DNA of 63,536 bases from Candidatus Avoscillospira avistercoris. Its GTDB lineage: Bacteria; Bacillota; Clostridia; Oscillospirales; Oscillospiraceae. The notes under the pieces are model-generated. The model was not told the origin of the DNA, made no database searches, and worked only from the letters and a program-made list of their open reading frames with translations. This document shows positions 30,806-40,053 of the stretch, in pieces. Both the position numbers and the translations under genes were made by a program. Each line of letters begins with the position of its first letter. Position 1 is the stretch's first letter. Location: assembly GCA_018716875.1 (NCBI GenBank), contig DVJJ01000051.1:1-63536 (forward strand), in the 5' to 3' direction.

Positions 30806-30837
30806 GCGGACCGGAACTCAGTTCCGGTCCGCGTTTT
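30806..30837. terminator. Terminator of tsaD, overlapping 3' end of convergent glycosyltransferase gene
   Basis: GCGGACCGGAAC TCA GTTCCGGTCCGC GTTTT. Confidence 0.8.
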
Positions 30838-31897
30838 GCTGGGCAATGCGGTCAAAATAGGCGCGGTTGTAGGCACAGGCCGGAGACTGGGGCCGCAGAC
30901 GGCAGGCCGCTTCATTATAGGCCGCCGCTTTTCGCCAATCGCCTAAGCGGTCATGACAGACGCATAATTGCAGCAGAGGAATGTAATTCCGACAGTCCGG
31001 CAGCGTAAAACCCAGGTGCTCCGGACGGTTCATGGCCTGTTCATACCAATAGATGGCCGCCTCCCACTGTTCCAGTTCCAGATACCGTTGGCCCAACGCG
31101 CAGCACAGCTCCGGCGTTGGCGCATCGAAGCACAGCCCCAGCACCAGAGACGGCAAAATTTGTTCCGGCTGTTCCAAACGCCGGTAACAGTCGGCCAAAT
31201 CCATGGCGGCCTGGATGCTGTCCGGCGCCCAACCGCCGCCGGTGCGCAGGAAGTCGGCAAACTGTGCCGCTGCTTCCCAATCTCGGCCATGGTACGTCAG
31301 CTCCCGTGCATAATAGAACTGTTCCCGGGGCGTCAAGGGCCGACGGGCCCGAAGCCCTTCCAGTATCCGTAGGTTTCGGTCCGGGTCGCCGGGGCCGGTT
31401 TTGCGGTGGGTCACCGCGCCGTCGCCGTACCGGACCACACCACGGGGAGCAATGGCTTCATGGACCACCCCTTCCCAGCGAAATCCGGCGTGATTGCGGA
31501 TGAGCCGCTCCCGATAACAGGTGAACGTGGGGATACCGTCGGCGTCAAAGGCTGTATGATAGGGCAGCATGACCATGTCGATGTCCGGCGGCAGCGTTTC
31601 TTTCGTGGACAGCAATTTGGACAGATCTTCTGGCAATATGATGTCGTCGGCGTCCAGCCACAGACAGTAGTCCATGGAAGCAGCGTCGAAGGAAAAATTC
31701 CGCGCGGCGGAGAAGTCGTCCCGCCAGGGAAATAAGAACACCTGTGCCCCAAACTGCCGGGCAATTTCTGTAGTGCCGTCGGTGCTGCCGGTGTCCACCA
31801 CAATAATCTCATCTGCCAGGGGCGCGGCTGATTGGAGACAGCGCTCCAGAACGGCCTCCTCATTTTTTACAATCATACAAAGACTGATGGTGATCAC
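30818..31897 (-). CDS. Family 2 glycosyltransferase with TPR-like C-terminus
   Basis: ISLCMIVKNEEAVLERCLQSA...VDTGSTDGTTEIA...LWLDADD; likely GTG start at 31897 after GGAGGG (ORF track over-extends). Confidence 0.88.
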   Translation of the reverse strand: MITISLCMIVKNEEAVLERCLQSAAPLADEIIVVDTGSTDGTTEIARQFGAQVFLFPWRDDFSAARNFSFDAASMDYCLWLDADDIILPEDLSKLLSTKETLPPDIDMVMLPYHTAFDADGIPTFTCYRERLIRNHAGFRWEGVVHEAIAPRGVVRYGDGAVTHRKTGPGDPDRNLRILEGLRARRPLTPREQFYYARELTYHGRDWEAAAQFADFLRTGGGWAPDSIQAAMDLADCYRRLEQPEQILPSLVLGLCFDAPTPELCCALGQRYLELEQWEAAIYWYEQAMNRPEHLGFTLPDCRNYIPLLQLCVCHDRLGDWRKAAAYNEAACRLRPQSPACAYNRAYFDRIAQQNADRN

Positions 31898-32001
31898 ACT
31901 CCATCCCTCCATCCGGAAAGCATAGTACAGTCTATGATGCTGCTGTATAAAGGGTGCAGAAATTGCATATAGCTGTTTTATGGAAGGAAGGAGGAGCAAC
32001 C

Positions 32002-32466
32002 TTGAAAAAGTGGACTTATCTGTGGCTGCCGCTGTTGGCGCTGGCCGTTGGGTTTCTGGCGTCGTCCCTGACCCGGCAGGGCATGGAGACCATTTACCCC
32101 ACCTGGGTAAAACCGGCCCTGACACCGCCGGAGATTGTCTTTCCCATTGTCTGGACCATTCTCTATATTCTGATGGGCCTGGGATTGGCTATGGTGCTGC
32201 GACAGGGCGGCGCGTCGGCCAAACCGGCGACCATTGTGTGGGGCGTCCAGCTGGCATTGAACTTCGTTTGGACCCTGGTGTTTTTTGGAGCGGGCAAGCC
32301 CTTGGCGGCCTTTTTTGTTTTGCTGCTGCTGTGGCTGGCCATTCTGGTGATGATTCGGTCATTCCGTCAATTTTCCACCTTGGCGGCGGTTTTGCAGGTC
32401 CCGTATCTGTTGTGGGTGACCTTTGCGGGCTATCTCAATCTGGCAATTTTCTATCTGAACCGATAA
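32002..32466 (+). CDS. TspO/MBR family protein
   Basis: WVKPALTPPEIVFPIVWTILYILMGLGLAMV; hydrophobic five-helix pattern; TTG start 32002 after GGAGG. Confidence 0.88.
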   Translation: MKKWTYLWLPLLALAVGFLASSLTRQGMETIYPTWVKPALTPPEIVFPIVWTILYILMGLGLAMVLRQGGASAKPATIVWGVQLALNFVWTLVFFGAGKPLAAFFVLLLLWLAILVMIRSFRQFSTLAAVLQVPYLLWVTFAGYLNLAIFYLNR

Positions 32467-32470
32467 AAAA

Positions 32471-32498
32471 TACCCCGTTCCAACTGTGGAACGGGGTA
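32471..32498. terminator. Bidirectional terminator between convergent tspO-like and HAD genes
   Basis: TACCCCGTTCCA ACTG TGGAACGGGGTA with flanking A-tract. Confidence 0.85.
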
Positions 32499-32515
32499 TC
32501 GCTTGTCATATGAAA

Positions 32516-33172
32516 TTACAGAATCAGGTCCAGAGCTTGGGACCAGTGCTCCAACCGGTAGTCAGCTAGCACGGCCATTTCTGCCCAGCGGGCTTCGGAA
32601 ACACCCTCGTCGTAGATGGCCGCCACCCGATATCCGGCATTTTTGGCCGTGCGGATGGCATAGGGAGCGTCTTCATAGACAACGGTCTCCGATGGAGTAC
32701 CGCCCAGACGGGACACGGCAATATTATAAATATCAGGCCGGTCCTTGCCATAGCCCACTTCCTCACAGGACAGGAGAAAGGCGAATCGGTCCAGAATACC
32801 CAGACGCTCTAAGCACAGCTCAATCAGGGGCTTGTCCGTGGCGGAAGCCACGCAGAGGGCAACGCCACGGCGCTGCAACTCGTCCAGATACTCTACGATG
32901 CCATCTTTCAGAAGCACGTCTTGCCCGTAATGGACGGCCATTAGATCGTTCATCTCCGCCAGAATTTCCTCCGGCGTGTCGGGCAGGTGAAAGGCGTCGG
33001 CAAACAACGTGGTGGACTGGGCCAGCGTCATAGGCCGCAGCATCCGGAGCATGTCCGGCGGAATCTCCGTTACGCCTTTGCTGTGCAGATATTCCACGCC
33101 CAGCTGGCGCCAGTAGCCCATGGAATCCACCAGAGTGCCGTCCATGTCAAAAATACCGTATTTTTGCTTCAT
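32516..33172 (-). CDS. HAD-superfamily hydrolase (beta-phosphoglucomutase/phosphatase-like)
   Basis: YGIFDMDGTLVDS; VVYEDAPYAIRTAKNAGY; start ATG 33172. Confidence 0.9.
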   Translation of the reverse strand: MKQKYGIFDMDGTLVDSMGYWRQLGVEYLHSKGVTEIPPDMLRMLRPMTLAQSTTLFADAFHLPDTPEEILAEMNDLMAVHYGQDVLLKDGIVEYLDELQRRGVALCVASATDKPLIELCLERLGILDRFAFLLSCEEVGYGKDRPDIYNIAVSRLGGTPSETVVYEDAPYAIRTAKNAGYRVAAIYDEGVSEARWAEMAVLADYRLEHWSQALDLIL

Positions 33173-33256
33173 AGTCCGCTCCTTGCTTTTGGGGGACGGC
33201 GCCGCCGCCCATGTCATATGGTCCATTATACGGCGGGCGGCAGAGAAACGCAAGGC

Positions 33257-34180
33257 TCAGGTAGGGGAGATGGGGGCGTCAGCAATGCGCTGAATCTGGG
33301 CTTTGCGATATTTTACCGGTGACAGACCGGTGGCCTCGGAGAAACGGCGGATAAAGTGGCTGGTGTTGCAGAAGCCCAGGGATTCCGCGATGGAGTCAAT
33401 GGACAAGTTGGTCTGCACCAGGGTGTACTGGGCCTTTTTAATCCGCTGGTTCATGATATACTCCTGGGGCGTCTGGTGATAGTGCTCCTTGAACTGTTTG
33501 ATAAAGTGCTGGAGACTGATGCCGCACAGATCGGCCAGCTCGGCATTGGCGATTTTCCGGGACATATGGGCATTGATATACGCTTCCACCAACAGGAAAT
33601 TCATGGCGCTGTCCTCGGTCAGCTGCAAGGGGCTGGAGACCTCGCTGTATTGCAGCATGGACAGCAGCACCCGATAGATTTCCAGCGACGGCTGATAGTA
33701 GCTGTTGACCATCAAGCGCTGCTGGATGAGACAGACCTGGGCACAGATATCGGGAAAAAGGGGACCTTCCAGCACTGGCCCATGGAGTCCAATGAGATGG
33801 CGAATCAAATCGGTGGTGTTGGCGCCGTAGAATTCCAGCCATACCTTACCCATGGGGTCGTTGGGGTCGTTCCGGTATTTGTGAGGCTCATGGGCCGGCA
33901 GCAGCACCAGCTGATTCCGGTGCAGTTCATACGTCTTGCCGTCATATTCCAGATAACCGTGGCCCGACAGGATACAGAAGATTTCACAGTAGATGGTGGA
34001 GGCGCTGCGCTCCACGGCAAAAAGCGTTGGCAGCGCGTGGACAATACCGGTGCGGTGGACCCGATACAGCAGGGAGTTTTCATCCGGCTGGAACGGAGAG
34101 ACGTAATGATAGTCGTGAAAATCACCGTCGCCGTCACAGAGGAACACGTCGGAATAAGAAGCATCTCGAATCATTTCCAT
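33257..34180 (-). CDS. AraC-family transcriptional regulator
   Basis: N-terminal cupin-like domain (HEPHKYRNDP), C-terminal double HTH DSIAESLGFCNTSHFIRRFSEATGLSPVKYR; SD GGAGG before ATG 34180. Confidence 0.92.
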   Translation of the reverse strand: MEMIRDASYSDVFLCDGDGDFHDYHYVSPFQPDENSLLYRVHRTGIVHALPTLFAVERSASTIYCEIFCILSGHGYLEYDGKTYELHRNQLVLLPAHEPHKYRNDPNDPMGKVWLEFYGANTTDLIRHLIGLHGPVLEGPLFPDICAQVCLIQQRLMVNSYYQPSLEIYRVLLSMLQYSEVSSPLQLTEDSAMNFLLVEAYINAHMSRKIANAELADLCGISLQHFIKQFKEHYHQTPQEYIMNQRIKKAQYTLVQTNLSIDSIAESLGFCNTSHFIRRFSEATGLSPVKYRKAQIQRIADAPISPT

Positions 34181-34333
34181 AGTAGGACCTCCCATCTTCT
34201 ATATTCATCTTACTGGTATTATATCATAAAAATCGCATACAGGGAAGAGCGGGAAGCACGCTCAAAAAGTGCTTCCCGCCCGGCAGGATGATTCGTCGTT
34301 CTGTGTGCTGTGCTGGCGGTGCTCCCGGCGTGC

Positions 34334-35719
34334 TCAGTAGCTTTTGGAGAAACCGGCCTGGGCCACCTGTACCATAATCGCGCATTCGATGCGCTTGCGG
34401 AACAGCTGACAGCCATATTCATAGATGCCCTTGATGCTGCCGGTGGCGTGGTAGGCGTTGGCCGCACAGCCGCCGGAGCAGTAGAGACGGGCCCAGCAGT
34501 CCTTGCAGTCGGGACGGGCGTAGGCGTTGCATAGCTTGAACTCATCCCGCAGCGCCGTGCTGGTGACGCCGTCCCAGACGTTGCCCATGCTGTAGGCCGG
34601 ATCGCCCACAAACTGATGGCAGGGGAACAGCTCACCCCAGGGGGTGACGGCCAGGTATTCGGTACCGCTGCCGCAGCCGGAAATCCGCTTGTAGATGCAG
34701 GGGCCGCCCTTGAGGTCAATCATGTAATGGTAGAAGGTGAAGCCGTTGCCGGCCTCATGGCGGCGGATCATCTCTGTTGCAAGAATCTCATATTGCTCAA
34801 ACAGCTTGGGCAGGTCTTCTTCCGTCAGGGCGTAGGGCTCGTCGGGGGCGGAGACCACCGGCTCCATGGACAGCTCCGTAAAACCCAGATCAGCCATGTG
34901 GAAAATGTCGTTGGTGAAATCCACATTGTCGTGGGTAAAGGTGCCGCGCATGTAGTAGCCCTTGCCGCCGCGGCTCTCCACCAGCTTTTTGAACTTGGGC
35001 AGGATGATGTCATAGCTGCCCTTGTCGTTGACAGTCCGGCGCAGACGGTCGTGGACTTCTTTCCGGCCATCCAGACTCAGGACCACATTGTGCATTTCCT
35101 TGTTGGCAAACTCGATGACATCGTCATCGATCAGCAGGCCGTTGGTGGTCAGGGTGAACCGGAAATTCTTGTTGTGGAGTTTCTCCTGCTCTCGGGCGTA
35201 GGCCACCACATCTTTGACCATCTGCCAGTTCATCAGTGGCTCGCCGCCAAAGAAATCCACCTCCAGATTCCGGCGGGTGCCGGAGTGGGCAATGAGGAAG
35301 TCGATGGCCTGTTTGCCCACCTCCAGGGACATGAGAGCCCGGTCGCCCTGGTATTTGCCCTGACTGGCAAAGCAGTAGTTGCAGGTCAGGTTGCAGGTGT
35401 GGGCCACATGGAGACACAGGGCTTTGATAACCGTATTGCGTTCCTTGAAATCAAAGGCCATGTCGGCGTACTGGTCCGGGGCGAAGAGCTTGCCGTTCTT
35501 TTTCAGCTCCTCAATGCTGTCCAGAACTTGACGCAGCTCCTCTTCGGTGACGTCGGGCTGATCGTGATACTTCTCCAGCATTTGCCGGATGATCTCCTCG
35601 GGAGCGGTGGTCTCATAGAGGGCGATAACGTCATAGGCCACCGGGTCCACCACATGGACTGAGCCGCTGTAGATGTCCAGCACGATGCAGTAGCCGTTGA
35701 GTTTGTACTGATGAATCAT
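34334..35719 (-). CDS. scfB: Radical SAM SCIFF (ranthipeptide) maturase
   Basis: CNLTCNYCFASQGKY radical SAM motif and C-terminal SPASM-like Cys cluster CNAYARPDCKDCWARLYCSGGCAANAYHATG; adjacent to six-Cys peptide. Confidence 0.94.
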   Translation of the reverse strand: MIHQYKLNGYCIVLDIYSGSVHVVDPVAYDVIALYETTAPEEIIRQMLEKYHDQPDVTEEELRQVLDSIEELKKNGKLFAPDQYADMAFDFKERNTVIKALCLHVAHTCNLTCNYCFASQGKYQGDRALMSLEVGKQAIDFLIAHSGTRRNLEVDFFGGEPLMNWQMVKDVVAYAREQEKLHNKNFRFTLTTNGLLIDDDVIEFANKEMHNVVLSLDGRKEVHDRLRRTVNDKGSYDIILPKFKKLVESRGGKGYYMRGTFTHDNVDFTNDIFHMADLGFTELSMEPVVSAPDEPYALTEEDLPKLFEQYEILATEMIRRHEAGNGFTFYHYMIDLKGGPCIYKRISGCGSGTEYLAVTPWGELFPCHQFVGDPAYSMGNVWDGVTSTALRDEFKLCNAYARPDCKDCWARLYCSGGCAANAYHATGSIKGIYEYGCQLFRKRIECAIMVQVAQAGFSKSY

Positions 35720-35790
35720 AAGGTTCCTCTTTCTGTTATGTGAAAATCCTAAACTTACCGATGTATTCGGCCCAAAGACATGAAAAATCG

Positions 35791-35816
35791 CCGCCGGCCG
35801 CGCTAGGCGCGGCGGG
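35791..35816 (-). terminator. GC-rich imperfect hairpin plus T-tract between precursor and maturase (possible leaky terminator)
   Basis: Minus strand CCCCGCCGCGCCTAGCGCGGCCGGCGGCGATTTTT. Confidence 0.55.
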
Positions 35817-35839
35817 GCAGCGACCCTTCCAAAATCAAA

Positions 35840-35992
35840 TTACTTGTTCTCGCTGCTCTTCTCGCAGGGCTGGTTGGCAACGCCGCAGGAAGTCTTGCAG
35901 GCAGACTGGCAGGAAGTCTGGCACTCGCCGCAACCGCCGTTGTGAGCGCTCTGGGCCAGGTCACGGGTCTCCAAGGTCTGAATCCGATTCAT
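35840..35992 (-). CDS. scfA: Six-cysteine SCIFF/ranthipeptide precursor (50 aa), absent from ORF track
   Basis: Translated by eye: MNRIQTLETRDLAQSAHNGGCGECQTSCQSACKTSCGVANQPCEKSSENK; six Cys; RBS AAAGGAGG upstream. Confidence 0.95.
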   Translation of the reverse strand: MNRIQTLETRDLAQSAHNGGCGECQTSCQSACKTSCGVANQPCEKSSENK

Positions 35993-36095
35993 GGTAATGG
36001 GCCTCCTTTTAATGAAAGATACAGTGACGGCAATGCCGCCCGGTAAACGATTCCATGGCGCGGCACAAAGGTGCGCGCCCGTTTCCCTTTTATCT

Positions 36096-36124
36096 ATTCA
36101 ATCATAAATCCGTCCGTCTGTCAA
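36096..36124 (-). promoter_or_regulatory. Candidate promoter for scfA-scfB (TTGACA, 17 nt, TTGAAT)
   Basis: Minus strand TTGACA at 36124-36119, TTGAAT at 36101-36096. Confidence 0.5.
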
Positions 36125-36150
36125 TTACAACCGTGTGGATTTGTGAAATT

Positions 36151-37584
36151 TTATCCTGTCGCCGCTGCCAGAACCCTGTGGGGTGCCAAACCGCTGTCGC
36201 TGTAAAGCTGCACGCCGCTGTCGGCAATGTCATGAAGAGCCTGTACAATATCCGCAGTCAGAACCTCACCGGGGACCACCAGAGGGATACCGGGCGGGTA
36301 CATCCAAAGACTTTCCGCCATGGTGCGTCCAATAGCCTCCGCCATGGGCAGAGGGACGGTGGGAAGCTGCCGGGCTTGGGCGATGGTATACCGGACCGGG
36401 GGCAAAGGAGGTGTTGGACGAATGCAGGGGACGCTGATGTTGTGACAAAGACCATCAAGCTCTAACAGAACGGCAGCAAAGCGTTCCAAGGTCTCCGCCG
36501 TGTCGCAACAGCTGGTCATAGCTAAAACGCCCTGGGGGGCGGCCATCTCCGGCTCAATGCCCCGCTGCCGCAGCAGGGCTGCCAGCTGGGGACCCGTCAG
36601 GTCGGTGCCGTGGGTACTGACAAACAGCTTCCCAGGGTCAAAGGCGAAGAAATCGGGATGGCGGCTGCAATGATCCGCGCCATGACAAAGAACCCGCAGA
36701 TGGTGCAGCGCTTCCAACCGCCGGTCCAGATGTTGCAGATTCCGGGCATAGTCGGCAAACAGTGCCGGGCCACGGTGCTCCAACAGCTTGAGGCAGCGGT
36801 GGATGGAACCCATCAGCAGATAGGAGGGGCTGCTGGTTTGGAAGACGGCCAGAAAGTGGGCCAGCCGTTGGGGGTCCACCAGATTGCCCTGTACATGGGC
36901 AAGGGCTGTTTGGGTCAAACTGGGCAGCGTCTTGTGAACACTCTGAATGACGAGATCCGCTCCAGCTGTCACAGCCCCGCTGGAAAAAGCCGGATGGAAA
37001 TAGAGATGGGCCCCGTGGGCCTCATCCACCAACAGGGGGATACCCCGCCGGTGACAGACGGCGGCAATGGCGGCAATGTCGCTGATAACGCCCTCGTAGG
37101 TGGGACTGGTGAGAACCACCAAACGGACATCCGGATGCTGTGCCAGAGCCGATTCCACCGCTTCGGGCGGCAGGGAAGCGGACACGGCAAAGGATGGGTC
37201 CACCGGCGGCGTCAGATAGAGCGGCTCCAGATGCAGCAATTCCACGGCGTGATAGACCGATTTGTGGCAGCCTCGAGCCATAAGAATCCGGCTGCCGAAA
37301 GGAGCTGCGGCGGCAATGGCCGCCAAAATGCCGCCGGAAGAGCCGTTGACCAGATAAAAGGCACGGGCGGAGCCGTACAACCGGGCGGCCAATTCCATGC
37401 CGTCTTTCAGAATCCCCTCGGCTTCGTGGAGATTGTCGAAGCCGTCGATTTCCGTAATATCCAGCTGCCAGGGCAGTTCCTCACCGCCCAAAGCGGTACG
37501 CTTGTGGCCGGGCATGTGCATGGGCAGAAAACCGGTGGCATCGTACTGAGCCAGCTGTTCCAACAGATCGTCGTAGCCTGCCAT
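36151..37584 (-). CDS. Orn/Lys/Arg decarboxylase-family PLP enzyme
   Basis: MPGHKR motif, FLVNGSSGGILAAI, PLP-lysine region ADLVIQSVHKTLPSLTQ. Confidence 0.92.
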   Translation of the reverse strand: MAGYDDLLEQLAQYDATGFLPMHMPGHKRTALGGEELPWQLDITEIDGFDNLHEAEGILKDGMELAARLYGSARAFYLVNGSSGGILAAIAAAAPFGSRILMARGCHKSVYHAVELLHLEPLYLTPPVDPSFAVSASLPPEAVESALAQHPDVRLVVLTSPTYEGVISDIAAIAAVCHRRGIPLLVDEAHGAHLYFHPAFSSGAVTAGADLVIQSVHKTLPSLTQTALAHVQGNLVDPQRLAHFLAVFQTSSPSYLLMGSIHRCLKLLEHRGPALFADYARNLQHLDRRLEALHHLRVLCHGADHCSRHPDFFAFDPGKLFVSTHGTDLTGPQLAALLRQRGIEPEMAAPQGVLAMTSCCDTAETLERFAAVLLELDGLCHNISVPCIRPTPPLPPVRYTIAQARQLPTVPLPMAEAIGRTMAESLWMYPPGIPLVVPGEVLTADIVQALHDIADSGVQLYSDSGLAPHRVLAAATG

Positions 37585-37586
37585 GG

Positions 37587-38039
37587 TTAGCCCTCATTGG
37601 AGAAAAGCATCTGCTCCACAATGGCGGCGGCATCACCAATGCACCGTTCACAGGGACGGCTTTCATAGTATTCTGCGGTCCGTTTGGCAGGGGTGGGGCA
37701 GTCGGGACCCTCCGATAAACCCAACAGGTCCCGGCAAAGAATGGTGCCGTGGATGGCGCGGAATTGCTCCGCAATTTCCTGCACCTGGGCATATTGGCGG
37801 GCTTTGGCCTCGTCGTCGGTGGGGGAACTGTAGCCCTCCCGCAGTCCTAAAATCAAAAAAGAGGCGCTGAGGGCGCCGCAGACCTCCCGCAGCCGGCCCA
37901 TACCACCGCCGAAGGACGAAGCCATCCGGGCGGAGTCCTCTTTTGTCAGTCCCAAATCCGGCGCAAAGGCCAGAAGTACCGATTGGGCGCAGTTGTAACC
38001 CTCCAGAAAATAGGCTTGTGCCTGTGTTGCGTGATCCAT
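37587..38039 (-). CDS. C-GCAxxG-C-C family protein
   Basis: EGYNCAQSVLLAFAPDLGL...SSFGGGMGRLREVCGALSA; Cys-rich C-terminus; ATG 38039. Confidence 0.85.
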   Translation of the reverse strand: MDHATQAQAYFLEGYNCAQSVLLAFAPDLGLTKEDSARMASSFGGGMGRLREVCGALSASFLILGLREGYSSPTDDEAKARQYAQVQEIAEQFRAIHGTILCRDLLGLSEGPDCPTPAKRTAEYYESRPCERCIGDAAAIVEQMLFSNEG

Positions 38040-38178
38040 GGGAGAACCGCTCCTTTCGTGCAAACAGATGGAATTAGGATACCGCCGGAATATCACCGTG
38101 TCAAGGTGGGCATGTCCATAAAATTTTGCGGGGATGGTGGCTTTTTTTCACGGAGAATGGTATACTATGGATGGAATT

Positions 38179-38214
38179 CCGCATACCGGACAGCCCAAGG
38201 CCGCCGGTGTGCGG
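38179..38214 (+). promoter_or_regulatory. Stable 5'-leader hairpin upstream of cysteine-desulfidase-like gene
   Basis: CCGCATACCGG - 14-nt loop - CCGGTGTGCGG, 11 bp with one G-U. Confidence 0.5.
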
Positions 38215-38265
38215 ATCGCACGGAAAACGGGAAACATCATCTGATAGATACAAGGAGTTTTTGCA

Positions 38266-39540
38266 GTGGAACAAATGATGTATGACGGTTTTGTTCGCAT
38301 TCTGAAAAAAGAACTGGTTCCCGCATTGGGCTGTACGGAGCCCATCGCCCTGGCCTATGCCGCCGCCAAAGCGCGGCAGGTGTTGGGGGCGTTTCCGGAG
38401 CGGGTGGTCACCACCTGCAGCGGCAATATCATTAAAAATGTCAAGGGCGTCGTGGTGCCTGCCACCGGCGGTCTCCGGGGCATTGAAGCGGCCACGCTCA
38501 TCGGTACCGTCGGCGGCGATCCTGAGCGGAAACTGGAGGTGCTCACCGGTGTCACCGACGAGGACCGGGGCAGAGTCCGCCAACTGCTGGCAGAGAACCT
38601 CTGCACCGTCAAGCTGTCGGACAGCAGCGCCAAACTCCATATCATCGTGGAGATGGCGGTGGGAGACGATACGGCCCTGGTGGAGATTCTCCACAGTCAT
38701 ACCAATATTGTTCGGATTGAGAAAAATGGACAAACCCTGTTCCGCCAGAGCGGAGAGGAGGAGACACCGTCCGAGGAGGACCCGGACTACGCTTTGCTGG
38801 ACCTGGAGCATATTCTGGAGTTTGCCGAAACGGTGCAGATTGACGATGTCCGGGAGGTTCTGGACCGGCAGATTCAGTATAATTTGAAAATTGCCGAAGC
38901 CGGTCTGACCGGTACTTATGGTGGCAATGTGGGCAAAACGCTGCGGGAAGCCTACGGCGACAGCTTTGATGTTATGGCGCGTGCGCTGCCTGCCGCCGGG
39001 TCCGATGCCAGAATGAGCGGCTGTGAACTGCCGGTGGTCATCAACTGCGGCAGCGGCAACCAGGGCATGACGGCGTCGCTGCCGGTCATTGCCTGTGCCA
39101 AAGAGCTGGGCGTCAGTGACGAGAAACGGTACCGTGCTCTGTGTGTCTCCAACCTGACGGCGGTCTATCAGAAACGGGATATCGGACGGCTGTCGGCCTA
39201 TTGCGGCGCTGTCAGTGCCGCCGCTGGTGCCGGTGTGGGTATGATGTATCTGCGGGGCGGCAGTCTGGAGGATATGGCCAACGTGCTCACCTGTACCCTG
39301 GCCGATGTGGGCGGCATCCTCTGCGACGGCGCTAAATCCTCCTGTGCTGCCAAAATCGCCTCCTCTGTGGAAGCGGCGCTGCTGGCTATCCGTATGACGG
39401 AGAAGCGGCGGGGCTTCGGCAGCGGCGAGGGCTTTATCAAAGACACCATCGGTGAAACGGTGGCGGCCATCTCGGCCATTGCCCGGGAGGGTATGCAGGT
39501 CACCGATGAGGTCATTCTCGATGTGATGGTCAACCGCTGA
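38266..39540 (+). CDS. UPF0597/CyuA-like L-cysteine desulfidase or serine dehydratase-like protein
   Basis: LVPALGCTEPIALAYAAAKAR; TCSGNIIKNVKGVVVPATGGLRGIEAA; conserved Cys residues. Confidence 0.88.
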   Translation: MEQMMYDGFVRILKKELVPALGCTEPIALAYAAAKARQVLGAFPERVVTTCSGNIIKNVKGVVVPATGGLRGIEAATLIGTVGGDPERKLEVLTGVTDEDRGRVRQLLAENLCTVKLSDSSAKLHIIVEMAVGDDTALVEILHSHTNIVRIEKNGQTLFRQSGEEETPSEEDPDYALLDLEHILEFAETVQIDDVREVLDRQIQYNLKIAEAGLTGTYGGNVGKTLREAYGDSFDVMARALPAAGSDARMSGCELPVVINCGSGNQGMTASLPVIACAKELGVSDEKRYRALCVSNLTAVYQKRDIGRLSAYCGAVSAAAGAGVGMMYLRGGSLEDMANVLTCTLADVGGILCDGAKSSCAAKIASSVEAALLAIRMTEKRRGFGSGEGFIKDTIGETVAAISAIAREGMQVTDEVILDVMVNR

Positions 39541-39643
39541 GACGGTGCCGTCATGGTCCGACGCCTCCAGGTTCCCCCTTGTAAACTGTGCGGATTTGTG
39601 CTATCCTAGGGAAAATGCCTGTCAAAGAGGTGCCGATACATTG

Positions 39644-40042
39644 ATGAAAATATACGAATCTGCGGAGGATTATCTGGAGGCGATTCTGGTGCTCCGGGAG
39701 CGCATCGGTCTGGTACGCTCCATCGACGTGGTCAATGAACTGGGATATTCCAAGCCCAGCGTCAGCGTGGCCATGAAGAAACTCCGGGAAAATGGCTATG
39801 TAGTGGTGGACGGGGAAGGCCATATCCGCCTGACCGAGGACGGCGAGGCCATCGCCAGCCGCGTCTACAGCAGACACCGCCTGCTGACCCAGTTTTTTAT
39901 CCGGCTGGGCGTCTCGCCGGAAGTGGCGGCAGCCGACGCCTGTAAAATTGAGCACGATCTCAGTGAGGAGACCTTTGAGAAGATCAAGGCCCATGCGCAG
40001 CAGCATGGGGGAACGTTTGAAACGGAGCATCCGGAAACATAA
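39644..40042 (+). CDS. DtxR/MntR-family metal-dependent regulator
   Basis: SAEDYLEAILVLRERIGLVRSIDVVNELGYSKPSVSVAMKKLRENGYV; CKIEHDLSEETFEKI metal ligands; ATG 39644. Confidence 0.92.
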   Translation: MKIYESAEDYLEAILVLRERIGLVRSIDVVNELGYSKPSVSVAMKKLRENGYVVVDGEGHIRLTEDGEAIASRVYSRHRLLTQFFIRLGVSPEVAAADACKIEHDLSEETFEKIKAHAQQHGGTFETEHPET

Positions 40043-40053
40043 ATCCGGCAGAA

